Of a stretch of 42,638 nucleotides of DNA, positions 1 through 8,025 are shown piece after piece (within the stretch, counting starts at the first letter, position 1; each line of letters starts with the position of its first letter). Below the pieces are notes generated by a model. It worked only from the letters and a program-made list of their open reading frames with translations, searched no databases and was not told the origin of the DNA. The position numbers and the translations under genes were made by a program. The stretch is from an uncultured Erysipelotrichaceae bacterium (GTDB lineage Bacteria; Bacillota_I; Bacilli_A; RFN20; CAG-826): positions 1-42,638 of the forward strand of contig CADBUI010000027.1 of the NCBI GenBank assembly GCA_902797855.1, in the 5' to 3' direction.

Positions 1-101
1 CCATAAAGAGTGTGGTTAGGGACAAGCCCGTTGACCCACCGACAACCCAAGTAATGTTGGGTGCCAAAGCTTGAACGATGGGAACTATAAAATTGTATAT
101 T
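1..101 (+). promoter_or_regulatory. SAM-clan (SAM-I-like) riboswitch aptamer, 5' edge cut by window
   Basis: The RNA shows the SAM-I core in order. P2a is GTGG (12-15) with CCAC (36-39). P2b is GGG (19-21) with CCC (27-29), with a GTTGA kink-turn-like element at 30-34. P3 is ACCCAA (45-50) with TTGGGT (57-62), followed by GGTGCCAAA. The P2 loop CAAG (23-26) is complementary to CTTG (70-73), the position of the SAM-I pseudoknot, where the usual pair is CTGG/CCAG, so the change is compensatory. A P4 hairpin is not obvious, so a SAM-I/IV-like variant is possible. The P1 5' strand may begin before the window. A terminator follows, predicting transcription OFF when SAM is bound. Class assigned by eye. 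Confidence 0.72.
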
Positions 102-129
102 ACTCCTGTCGTAACGATGGGAGTTTTTA
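102..129 (+). terminator. Riboswitch expression-platform terminator
   Basis: A ten-pair hairpin (arms 102-111 and 115-124, loop TAA) is followed by a T-tract. The decamer AACGATGGGA at 113-122, mostly in its 3' arm, also occurs exactly at 74-83 at the 3' side of the aptamer. The upstream copy can therefore pair with the same 5' arm, giving a ready antiterminator. Confidence 0.85.
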
Positions 130-160
130 ATTCCTCTTTATGGTAGAAAAGAGGATTTAT

Positions 161-484
161 ATGGAAAAACAAAACTATTTTAATGGGGAGATATATGCCC
201 TATTACTACCAGAAAACGAAAGTAAATTTGTCCTTAAAGAAATATGCGATAGATTTGGTATTGAATTTACTTATCCAGAATTACTTGATGATGATGTTCA
301 CTACTATAGATGGTTAATTAGTGATCACGGAATCGGATTAGTGGGAACCAGCGTCCTACTAAACGAATTCACAAATAAAAAACGAACGGATAAGATATTT
401 CGTTCGTTAACTCAACTAGAGGATTTTCTTTTAGAAAAACTATCCACCAAAACTGGAAGAAAGATAACTAATAAATTGATATAG
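161..484 (+). CDS. Unknown 107-aa protein under a SAM-clan riboswitch
   Basis: I do not recognise this protein. It is soluble-looking and acidic in the middle (ELLDDDVHYY), with no signal peptide or membrane segment. An in-frame ATG at 140 exists, but I chose 161 because AGAGG lies seven bases before it and 140 has no such site. It is the only gene between the riboswitch terminator and the convergent membrane-protein gene, whose last 45 bases it overlaps, so it appears to be the sole target of the switch. The context suggests a link to methionine, SAM or methylation physiology, but nothing in the protein shows this. It could also be the remnant of a larger gene. Confidence 0.7.
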   Translation: MEKQNYFNGEIYALLLPENESKFVLKEICDRFGIEFTYPELLDDDVHYYRWLISDHGIGLVGTSVLLNEFTNKKRTDKIFRSLTQLEDFLLEKLSTKTGRKITNKLI

Positions 485-1594
485 TGATTCTAAATACACT
501 AAAGCGATTAAAGATACTCCAATAACTGGGATGAAAATATCGATAAGTGTGTTTTTGTGTTTCTTTGTATATGAATATAAAAGAATAAATGGAATAGCAA
601 TTAATAATGGAGCTGTTTGACCTAGTTTAAAGGCACCCATAGTAGTTGCAATGCTTTCATCAATGCTCATCTGCTGAGAGACTACAAAGGCGACCAATAA
701 CACTACTGACAAGATAAAATCGATAGCGATGAATACAGCAATAATTATTGATAGATGAACTGAGAACGATAGTGAATTACGGTTTGTGGCTAAATACTTT
801 TTATATTCTTCTTTTGTAATTCCATATTTAGCGAATACAATTTCGCGGTACTTGATCCAAAGAGTTACCACTACAAAGATTGAAAAGACAATCGGTGATT
901 TAGTGGTTAAAAATGGGAAGATAAAAAATGGAACACTAACAATAGATAACCCAAGTAGAACAATTAATATATAAGAAACAATGATATATGCGATTGGGAG
1001 AATCGCAAATAATCTAAAGATTAATAGTTTCTTTCCAACAAATATCTTCTTAGGAGTGTAGCAAAGGAAGAATTGGAAAAGCACGAACATAAATAAGTCC
1101 GCGAAAACATTTAATTGAACTCTTCTAGAAATAAATAATTCAATCGAATGGAGCATTTCAGAAGAACCATCAAATCCCGCTGCGATAAGTAATCCATTAA
1201 CGTACCTATAGTAGATAAGTATCACTGCAAGAGCAAAACCTATAAAGCCTAATCCATAAGTTAGCATGAGTTGTTTATAATTCTTTTGTCTAGATAAAAC
1301 TAGACCAAAAGATGCCACTAAAAATAATGGCGTGGATAAGGTAGCAAATAAGTTAATAAAGGTTTCGCCAACGTCATTGACAAATCCTTCAATACTTAAA
1401 ACATGAGCGAGGGTAACAAAAACACTTATTTGACCTAACGCAAAGCATATCCAGGCAATAATCCTTAAATAGCGATATGAAAGAGGTCCTTTATATTTAA
1501 TATCGTCATTAGAAAGAACTATATCTCTAACGCGTTTCATGCGTCGATTTTTTCTTTCTTCTTTTCTCTGGGACTTATTATAAGCAATCTTCAT
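440..1594 (-). CDS. Polytopic membrane protein, unknown function (384 aa)
   Basis: A short, very basic N-terminus (many K and R in the first 25 residues) is followed by about eight strongly hydrophobic segments separated by short polar loops. That is typical of an inner-membrane protein with a cytoplasmic N-terminus. I see no transporter or enzyme motif that I can name. A TTG at 1603 would add three residues. I prefer the ATG at 1594 because a TAAAAT box lies only 11 nt upstream and there is no Shine-Dalgarno. It is divergent from the other unknown membrane protein at 1702, and its 3' end overlaps the riboswitch-controlled gene by 45 bp. Confidence 0.75.
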   Translation of the reverse strand: MKIAYNKSQRKEERKNRRMKRVRDIVLSNDDIKYKGPLSYRYLRIIAWICFALGQISVFVTLAHVLSIEGFVNDVGETFINLFATLSTPLFLVASFGLVLSRQKNYKQLMLTYGLGFIGFALAVILIYYRYVNGLLIAAGFDGSSEMLHSIELFISRRVQLNVFADLFMFVLFQFFLCYTPKKIFVGKKLLIFRLFAILPIAYIIVSYILIVLLGLSIVSVPFFIFPFLTTKSPIVFSIFVVVTLWIKYREIVFAKYGITKEEYKKYLATNRNSLSFSVHLSIIIAVFIAIDFILSVVLLVAFVVSQQMSIDESIATTMGAFKLGQTAPLLIAIPFILLYSYTKKHKNTLIDIFIPVIGVSLIALVYLESLYQFISYLSSSFGG

Positions 1595-1605
1595 ACTTAT
1601 CAATT

Positions 1606-1611
1606 ATTTTA
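1606..1611 (-). promoter_or_regulatory. -10 box for the 384-aa membrane protein (leaderless)
   Basis: TAAAAT reads toward the gene and ends 11 nt before its ATG. No convincing -35 and no Shine-Dalgarno sequence are visible. Confidence 0.4.
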
Positions 1612-1685
1612 TGGAATTTATAAAAAGTAGGCAATTATTAATGAAACTTTAGCAAAGTTTTTATTTCTAATTAAAGATAGATTGA

Positions 1686-1691
1686 TATAAT
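1686..1691 (+). promoter_or_regulatory. -10 box TATAAT for the 301-aa membrane protein (leaderless)
   Basis: A perfect TATAAT lies 10 nt before the ATG at 1702, so transcription would start at or within about four bases of the start codon. There is no -35 consensus and no SD. Confidence 0.6.
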
Positions 1692-1701
1692 TTTTCTATC
1701 T

Positions 1702-2607
1702 ATGAAACAATTAGGCTATTCACTTTTAAACTATTTAAAGAATCTTAAATTCGTGATTATTCCTATAGGAATATTCACATTATTTGCTCTACTAGGTATC
1801 GGGGAATTTTTCTCTCATGTTGCTATAGCAATCGATCAGTTAGTGAAAGACGCGAACGCAACTTTATCAAATGGTAATTTTGACTTAGGTTCATATTTAA
1901 GTGTTCTTGTAAATAATTTATCTAAGCTTGATTGGAGCAATCCAAATGAGTACTTATCAAATATTGCAAATCCTGATTTCCTCCAATCATTATTTTCTGA
2001 TTCACTCAGAAACTTCCTATCTCCTGAACAAGTAAGTGGTCTATCTAATTCAATTCAAAACTGTATTGGGACAATATTCCTTTGGCTTGCCTTATTACTA
2101 GTAACTTTAATTGCTGGAATTATTGTTGGTAACTGGGTCACTACAATAGTGATGCATAAATCAATGATGAACACGAAGTGGTCGAAGGTTATTATCTACG
2201 CTCTATTTGATGGAGTGTTCATGGCACTTATTGCTCTATTTATAATATTCATGAATTCACTTTGGAATTATGCAGTGTTTATTATTGTTCCAGTCTCAAT
2301 TGTTCTTGCAGAATTCTGGCATATTTCTCTTTCATATATTATCTACGCTAGAAAGAAAATTAAATTTAGAGAAGTATTCAACACAAAAACTACTTTATTT
2401 TCCATTTTAGCGAACTTTATTATCACTATTATCACCGCTGGATTATGTCTTTTACTTTGGTTCTTTGTTTCTAAGCTTCTTGCAATCTTCTTAATTGTTT
2501 CACTTATTCAAGTGATGTTCGCTATCAATGAATTCAACACTTCAAGTTATGTAAAAACGATCGCTGAGAGAAAAGAAGCTCCTAAAAAGAAAGAAAAAAG
2601 CGCCTAG
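1702..2607 (+). CDS. Membrane protein, unknown function (301 aa)
   Basis: One N-terminal membrane segment (about residues 17-38) is followed by a roughly 80-residue polar, Asn/Ser-rich region. Then come about five hydrophobic segments (from about residue 120 to 275) and a Lys/Glu-rich tail. The topology resembles small permease-like or DUF membrane proteins, but I cannot assign a family. It is divergent from the 384-aa membrane protein with only about 100 bp between the starts. Its stop codon lies inside a 14-bp palindrome that also contains the stop of the convergent acetyltransferase gene. Confidence 0.75.
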   Translation: MKQLGYSLLNYLKNLKFVIIPIGIFTLFALLGIGEFFSHVAIAIDQLVKDANATLSNGNFDLGSYLSVLVNNLSKLDWSNPNEYLSNIANPDFLQSLFSDSLRNFLSPEQVSGLSNSIQNCIGTIFLWLALLLVTLIAGIIVGNWVTTIVMHKSMMNTKWSKVIIYALFDGVFMALIALFIIFMNSLWNYAVFIIVPVSIVLAEFWHISLSYIIYARKKIKFREVFNTKTTLFSILANFIITIITAGLCLLLWFFVSKLLAIFLIVSLIQVMFAINEFNTSSYVKTIAERKEAPKKKEKSA

Positions 2608-2612
2608 GCGCT
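2587..2612 (-). terminator. Terminator of the mutS2-uvrC-GNAT operon inside a perfect 14-bp palindrome
   Basis: AGCGCCTAGGCGCT (2599-2612) is a perfect palindrome. On the minus strand it is followed by TTTTTTCTTTC, giving a factor-independent terminator. There is no T-tract on the plus side. Both flanking genes end Ser-Ala-TAG within it. Confidence 0.6.
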
Positions 2613-2843
2613 AAAATATTTAACTGCATAAGAACAAACTGGCTTAATTCTTAGTTTGTTCTTTTTTGCTATTTCATCACATTTTTCCATGAGCTTTTTA
2701 GCTAAGCCTTGTCCGCGATAAGACTCATCTACAAATGTGTGAAGGATGATGAGTTCATCACCACTAATTTCAAAAGAGACAACTGCGATTACCTTATCAA
2801 TGTCCACTAAAGAATATGAATTAGATGTTAAAAGTTCTTTCAT
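2604..2843 (-). CDS. Small GNAT-family N-acetyltransferase (YjdJ-like)
   Basis: This 79-residue protein carries the acetyl-CoA-binding motif RGQGLAKKLM (about 43-52) and ends CSYAVKYF, the pattern of the minimal single-domain GNAT family typified by YjdJ. Such proteins bind acetyl-CoA, but their natural acceptors are mostly unknown. The ATG overlaps the uvrC stop codon as ATGA, so it is the last gene of the mutS2-uvrC operon and is probably translationally coupled to uvrC. Its stop codon lies in the shared palindromic terminator. Confidence 0.85.
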   Translation of the reverse strand: MKELLTSNSYSLVDIDKVIAVVSFEISGDELIILHTFVDESYRGQGLAKKLMEKCDEIAKKNKLRIKPVCSYAVKYFSA

Positions 2844-4594
2844 TTAATTTTCTCCTTTATTGCTAAAGCAATTTCCATTGGAACAAGTTGAGAGAGTTCT
2901 TCAACGGAGGCAGACTTTAAAGCATCGATATTGTCATAGTGACTTCTAATAAGTTCTTTGCGTTTTTCCCCAAGTCCTTTGATATCATCAAGCACTCCTT
3001 TAGTGAATGCCTTGGATCGTTTTTGATGATGGAAAGAAATCGCAAAGCGATGAACTTCATCTTGCATTCTCACAAGCATAAAGAATAATGCTTTATTATC
3101 ATCAAGAGGATATGTTTTTCCTTCTTTATCCATCATTCCTTTCGTGGAATGTTTATCGTTTTTATATAGTCCATATACTGGGATAGGTAGTCCTAGTTCG
3201 CTTATGATTTCATTTCCAGCGTGAATCTGAGTGATGCCACCATCAACAAGGATTAAATCAGGGAGAGATTCGTTGTTATCTTTAAGTCTTTTGTATCTAC
3301 GATACATGACTTCTTTCATAGAGGCAAAGTCATCTCGCTTTTCAATATGCTCAATATTGTATTTACGATACATCTTTTTAACAGGCTCACCATTAATAAA
3401 GACCACTAACGCACCTACTGGAGCGTCCCCTTGAATATGTGAGTTATCAAATAGTTCAATTCGATATGGAGTTTTTATTCCTAGTCTAGAACCTAAATCA
3501 TCAAGAAGGGATGACATATCATCACTTAAACGAGCACTGACAAAGTGAGCGTCTAATCCTTGTCTAGCGTTCATATTTGCCATTTCGATAAGTTCGACAA
3601 GGTTACCTTTACTGACAGAGTTAACACTCACTCCATCATAGATGGATTCGATAGATTCTTTTAAGTTAGGAATATTCGCGAGTATCTCTTTTGGAAGAGG
3701 ATGGGATTGATAATATTGAAGAATGAGTTCATTTATCTGTTCGTTTTCTTCACCAAATTCTTCAACAATGAATGTTTCTTTTCCTAAAAGAATTCCTCTA
3801 CGATAAGTTAATACTGCAATTGAGATATATCCGTTTCTACTTGTGTAACTAAATACATCACGAGAAACGTGATCTTTATTTTCTACACCTTGATGAGATT
3901 GAATATGCTCAATTGCTTTTAAGATATCTTTATATTCATTTGCCTTTTCAAATTCGTATCTTTCTGAACACGCTAGCATCTTTTCTTTGATATCTTTTTT
4001 GATATCTTCATTATGTCCTTCTAGGAAGGATTTGATCTTTTCTTTTAGTTCATCATATTCTCTTTCATCAATTTTATTGATGCATGGAGCGAGACATTGC
4101 CCTAAATGATAATATAGACATGGACTAGATGGGATATTTTTACATTTTCTTGTTGGGAAAAGTTTATTAAGTAAATTAATTATTTCATAAGCATATGAAG
4201 AAGTTGAAAATGGTCCGAAATAATAATAATTTTTATCCTTATCATTTCGGGCGATTTTTAAATATGGATCACCTTTCTTTTTTAAGGCAATATACGGATA
4301 ATGTTTCCCATCTTTAAGGAGAATATTGTATCTAGGATAGTAAGTATGAATTAGATTCTCTTCTAATAGAAAAGCTTCCTTATCAGTCTTAGTCATTATC
4401 GTTTCAAAATGGTCAACGTTTAAGACCATCGCAGCGACCTTACCAACTTGAGGACGAAGGAAATATTGAGACACTCTATTATATAGATTAATAGCCTTAC
4501 CAACATAAATGACTTTGTCATCTATGTTTTTCATTAAATAGACGCCTGGAGAGTGAGGGAGTAATGGGATGGCGTTTTTTACTTTATCTGTCAT
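2840..4594 (-). CDS. uvrC: Excinuclease ABC subunit C (UvrC)
   Basis: The dual-incision endonuclease of nucleotide excision repair, recruited by UvrB at the lesion. An N-terminal GIY-YIG nuclease (PHSPGVYLM ... VIYVGKA, with the Glu in LLEENLIH) makes the 3' cut. A Cys-containing linker follows, then a UVR helical hairpin near residues 200-230 that contacts UvrB. The C-terminal RNase H-like nuclease (IELFDNSHIQG, LILVDGG) makes the 5' cut, and a helix-hairpin-helix tail begins around GVLDDIKGLGEKR. At 584 aa it is near the usual length. It starts inside the mutS2 stop codon (ATGA overlap) and ends with TGA overlapping the acetyltransferase ATG. Confidence 0.97.
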   Translation of the reverse strand: MTDKVKNAIPLLPHSPGVYLMKNIDDKVIYVGKAINLYNRVSQYFLRPQVGKVAAMVLNVDHFETIMTKTDKEAFLLEENLIHTYYPRYNILLKDGKHYPYIALKKKGDPYLKIARNDKDKNYYYFGPFSTSSYAYEIINLLNKLFPTRKCKNIPSSPCLYYHLGQCLAPCINKIDEREYDELKEKIKSFLEGHNEDIKKDIKEKMLACSERYEFEKANEYKDILKAIEHIQSHQGVENKDHVSRDVFSYTSRNGYISIAVLTYRRGILLGKETFIVEEFGEENEQINELILQYYQSHPLPKEILANIPNLKESIESIYDGVSVNSVSKGNLVELIEMANMNARQGLDAHFVSARLSDDMSSLLDDLGSRLGIKTPYRIELFDNSHIQGDAPVGALVVFINGEPVKKMYRKYNIEHIEKRDDFASMKEVMYRRYKRLKDNNESLPDLILVDGGITQIHAGNEIISELGLPIPVYGLYKNDKHSTKGMMDKEGKTYPLDDNKALFFMLVRMQDEVHRFAISFHHQKRSKAFTKGVLDDIKGLGEKRKELIRSHYDNIDALKSASVEELSQLVPMEIALAIKEKIK

Positions 4595-6900
4595 TTTAAA
4601 GTAACGATGGTCGCTCCATCGCCTCCATCATAATATCCCGCTACGTGATATTCTTCGACAAATGAACATCCTTTTAGATAGTCGTGGACTGCTTTACGAA
4701 GCGCTCCACTACCTTTTCCATGGACAATTCTAACTTGTTTAAATCTTTTTATTCTTGCGTCATCAAGATATTTGCTTAATAAGATGATTCCATCTTCAAC
4801 ATGTTCACCGATGATATTAAGTTCAAGTTTAACGTCACCTTTGATTTTAATCATTTCATCAACGTTGCTTTTAAATACTCTAGTGTTAATTGGCTCACTA
4901 GTGAGCATAACTTTATTTTTCTTAGTGGAAACACTCATTCCATCAGTAGTGATGAGTTCAAGTTTTTCTCCTTTAATCGCTTTGACTTTTCCAACTAGTC
5001 CAAGAGAATCAACTTTAACGTAGTCTCCTACTTTTATATCTTCATCGCTAATTTCTTCAGGAACGATAGATAATTCACTAAGTTCTTTCTTAGCCTTAAG
5101 AAGTTCACCTTTGGTGACACTAGGATTTTCAAGAAGTTTTAATACTTCATTTATCTTTTTATTTGTGTCGCTTAAAAGAGCTTCTTTAGTGTCTTCAACA
5201 TCTTTTAAAAGATTCTCTTTTTTATAGTTTAGAGTTTCTTCTTTAGTTTTTAGTTCGTTCTCTTTAGCAAGAATTAATCTTTCTTTCTCTTTAAGAGACT
5301 TATTTAGTTCGTCATTTTCTTTAACGACTTCACCAAGTTTATCTAAGATATCGTTAACATCATCTTTTTTAGATTTATTGATGCGAGCTTTCGCGTTATC
5401 CACTATCTCGTTATTAAGATGATATCTTTTAGCCATTTCAAGTCCATATGATCTACCAGGTAGACCAATTTTAAGAACATATGTTGGAAGAAGATTTTTA
5501 TCATCAAAAATCATCATTGCATTCACGATTCCATCTTTGGAATAGGCATATTCTTTGACTTTGTCAAAATGCGATGAAATAACTCCAAAACATTTCTTAG
5601 ACACTAAATAGTCAAGAGTCGCTAAAGCGATGGATTCTCCTTCAAGAGGAGATGTACCTGTTCCAAGTTCATCAATTAAAACTAGGTCACTACTTGTGAC
5701 AAAGTGAGTGATTGTTGAAATATTTGATATATGAGCAGAGAAAGTAGATAAATTATCACTAAGTGATTGGTTATCTCCAATATCTGCAAATATTCTTGGG
5801 AAATATGATAGATGGGCGCTTTCACTAGTAGATAGAGCTAGTCCCATTTGATTCATCATGACCATTAGTCCAAGAGTTTTTAAGGCAACTGTTTTACCTC
5901 CAGCATTTGGACCACTGATAATGATGAGCCTTTGCTTTTCGTCTAAGTAGAAAGAATTCGCCACTACACTAGATTTATCAATTAATGGATGTTTAGCGTT
6001 TTTTAGTTCGATAATTCTTTCATCGGTAAGAGTAGACACGACACAATCATTATCGTTAGCGTATCTAGCTTTCGCATGGATAAAATCAAGTTCAGCAATA
6101 ACATTGTTATTGTTTCTAATTTCATTAGCGGAAACCGCTACTAAATTAGTGAGTTCTTTAAGTAGTCTATGAATCTCTTCTTGCTCTTTCTTTTTTAGTA
6201 AGTAGATATTGTTAGAAAGTTCCACCATTTGAGAAGGTTCAATAAAGGTTGTTTGTCCACTATCACTGACATCATGAATAATACCTTCAACCTTGTTTTT
6301 ATCTGAACTTTTAAATGGAAGAACATAGTGATCATTTCGAAGTGTGTAACTAGATTCACTTAGGTTATCTTTATATCTATTTATCAAAGATAAAAGAAGC
6401 TTACGAGCGTCATTTTCTTTCTCTTTGATACTTCTTCTAATACTTTGAAGTTCTTTGGATGCATCATCTTTAATATTTAGATTTGGAAGCACTACTCTTC
6501 TAATGGAGCTAGCTAAAGAAGATAAATCAAATAACGTTGATTCAAGAGCGATTAGATTTGGATATAGATTTTTCTCAACTTTATGGAAATATTCATTTAG
6601 CTTTTCACTAAGAGAGATATCACTAACAATACGGTCAAGATCAAGAGGAGTTAAGACGCCTCCTTTAAGCGCTAAATCGATATAATTAGATAAATCTAAG
6701 GATGAGTCAATAGGAAGTAATGAGTGTCGATATATAAGCGACATCATCTCGTTAAGAAGAGTTAAAGATTCATTAACTTCTTTCTTACTTGCTAGCATTT
6801 TTAAAGAAAGAATCTTATCGTGAGCAATCTCAGTTTTTGAGTAGTCACTAATAAGTTCTAAGACTTTTTTAATTTCTAATGTCTCATATATATCCAACAT
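4591..6900 (-). CDS. mutS2: MutS2 family ATPase/nuclease
   Basis: MutS2 lacks the mismatch-recognition domain of MutS; family members act in recombination control and on collided ribosomes. Core and lever helices come first, then the ABC-type ATPase with Walker A GPNAGGKT (about 330) and Walker B LVLIDELGTGTSP (about 404). A charged coiled-coil stretch (about 510-590) and a linker lead to the C-terminal Smr domain (about 690-769), which has the HGKGSGALR nuclease motif. The 769-aa length is typical. It heads the mutS2-uvrC-GNAT operon. An extended -10 lies 11 nt upstream and there is no SD, so it is predicted to be leaderless. Confidence 0.96.
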   Translation of the reverse strand: MLDIYETLEIKKVLELISDYSKTEIAHDKILSLKMLASKKEVNESLTLLNEMMSLIYRHSLLPIDSSLDLSNYIDLALKGGVLTPLDLDRIVSDISLSEKLNEYFHKVEKNLYPNLIALESTLFDLSSLASSIRRVVLPNLNIKDDASKELQSIRRSIKEKENDARKLLLSLINRYKDNLSESSYTLRNDHYVLPFKSSDKNKVEGIIHDVSDSGQTTFIEPSQMVELSNNIYLLKKKEQEEIHRLLKELTNLVAVSANEIRNNNNVIAELDFIHAKARYANDNDCVVSTLTDERIIELKNAKHPLIDKSSVVANSFYLDEKQRLIIISGPNAGGKTVALKTLGLMVMMNQMGLALSTSESAHLSYFPRIFADIGDNQSLSDNLSTFSAHISNISTITHFVTSSDLVLIDELGTGTSPLEGESIALATLDYLVSKKCFGVISSHFDKVKEYAYSKDGIVNAMMIFDDKNLLPTYVLKIGLPGRSYGLEMAKRYHLNNEIVDNAKARINKSKKDDVNDILDKLGEVVKENDELNKSLKEKERLILAKENELKTKEETLNYKKENLLKDVEDTKEALLSDTNKKINEVLKLLENPSVTKGELLKAKKELSELSIVPEEISDEDIKVGDYVKVDSLGLVGKVKAIKGEKLELITTDGMSVSTKKNKVMLTSEPINTRVFKSNVDEMIKIKGDVKLELNIIGEHVEDGIILLSKYLDDARIKRFKQVRIVHGKGSGALRKAVHDYLKGCSFVEEYHVAGYYDGGDGATIVTLK

Positions 6901-6911
6901 AGTAGATATAT

Positions 6912-6920
6912 ATTATCACA
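6912..6920 (-). promoter_or_regulatory. Extended -10 promoter of mutS2
   Basis: TG-T-GATAAT on the minus strand ends 11 nt before the ATG. The predicted start of transcription is about five bases from the start codon. Confidence 0.6.
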
Positions 6921-7064
6921 TTTCAAATTCTTAAGTTATTAATGCTTTTTACTATCTTAGAAAATGTAAACAAATGAAAACCTTATCAACCGATAGAATC
7001 GAATGTTTTTGATGGTCACTTTTCAAAAATAATAATTCTTTTTCATGTATTTTTAATAGTTTTA

Positions 7065-7073
7065 TGTTACTAT
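7065..7073 (+). promoter_or_regulatory. Extended -10 promoter of rnhC
   Basis: TG-T-TACTAT ends 8 nt before the ATG at 7082. The upstream in-frame ATG at 7064 falls inside this promoter, which argues for 7082 as the real start and for a leaderless mRNA. Confidence 0.6.
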
Positions 7074-7081
7074 TAAATCGT

Positions 7082-8005
7082 ATGAGTATCGAAATGGTGA
7101 CAATCAATACCGATCTTAAACTTAAGGATAAGATTGTTTCCTATTACCAAAAATACCAACAAGATAATTCTGGTGAATATATTGATTTCTTCGCGAAATA
7201 TGGAGAAGTTAATATTACTGTTTATCATTCTAAAGATGATAAGCATCGTGTCTTTTTCGCTGGAAAAGGAGCCCTTCAAGAGGCTCGTAAATGGGACGAA
7301 AACGCTCAGCTTATTGAGATGAAACTTAAGAAAGAAGGCGCTAAAGCAAACTGGATTGATGTTGGTTTACAAATTGGTAGCGATGAAGTTGGTACTGGTG
7401 ATTTCTTTGGTCCTATTACTGTCGTTGCTTCTCTTGTTACAAAAGATGATATTACATTCCTACGTAATTTAGGTGTGGATGACTCAAAACGTTTAACAGA
7501 TGCTGATATAAATAGGATCGCTCCAATCCTCATTAAAAAAGTGCCATATGCTCATATTTCTTTAGAAAGTCATAAATACAATATGCTTGTGGAACGTGGC
7601 CATAATATGAACGCTATTAAGGCTATTCTTCATAATAAAGTACTTTCCACATTAATTGAAAAACATCCAGAAGTTGAAAATATCTACGTTGATCAATTCT
7701 GTGAACCAGTTAAATACTTTGAATATCTTGAAGGGACTAAGAAAATTATTTCTAACATCATTTTCCGTACGAAAGGTGAATCCTATTACCCTTCTGTCGC
7801 AGTTAGTTCAATCATTGCTAGATATTCATTCTTACAAAAAATGAAAGATATGGGAAATTATTATGGTACTGAATTCCCATTTGGTTCATCTTCTAAAGTT
7901 GATGAATTTGCAAAGAAATTCCTTGAAGAACATGGATTAGAAGAATTTAATAAAGTTGTTAAAAAGAACTTTGTAAATTATAAGGAAATTGTTGAGAAAA
8001 AATAA
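7082..8005 (+). CDS. rnhC: Ribonuclease HIII
   Basis: It cleaves the RNA strand of RNA-DNA hybrids. The N-terminal ~90 residues form the TBP-like substrate-binding domain characteristic of RNase HIII. The catalytic domain opens with IGSDEVGTGDFFGP, whose DEVGTGD carries the first acidic residues and the Gly-containing motif that reads ribonucleotides. Later acidic positions follow in GVDDSK and in YVDQF. At 307 aa it is the normal family length. It is a single gene, divergent from mutS2 and convergent with rluD, and it ends in a shared bidirectional terminator. I chose start 7082 because the ATG at 7064 lies within the promoter. Confidence 0.95.
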   Translation: MSIEMVTINTDLKLKDKIVSYYQKYQQDNSGEYIDFFAKYGEVNITVYHSKDDKHRVFFAGKGALQEARKWDENAQLIEMKLKKEGAKANWIDVGLQIGSDEVGTGDFFGPITVVASLVTKDDITFLRNLGVDDSKRLTDADINRIAPILIKKVPYAHISLESHKYNMLVERGHNMNAIKAILHNKVLSTLIEKHPEVENIYVDQFCEPVKYFEYLEGTKKIISNIIFRTKGESYYPSVAVSSIIARYSFLQKMKDMGNYYGTEFPFGSSSKVDEFAKKFLEEHGLEEFNKVVKKNFVNYKEIVEKK

Positions 8006-8025
8006 AAGGCCTATGGCCTTTTTAT
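8004..8025. terminator. Bidirectional terminator between rnhC and rluD
   Basis: AAAAGGCC-TAT-GGCCTTTT with A and T tracts on either side. It overlaps the stop codons of both convergent genes. Confidence 0.85.

Noticed and set aside
140-160. ATG at 140 as the start of the riboswitch-controlled gene
   Set aside because: No SD before it, and it lies just after the terminator; AGAGG fits the ATG at 161 much better.
4591-6900. Possible use of UGA as tryptophan, as in Mycoplasma
   Set aside because: mutS2, uvrC and mraZ end with TGA at positions consistent with family length and overlapping the next start; Trp is TGG throughout.
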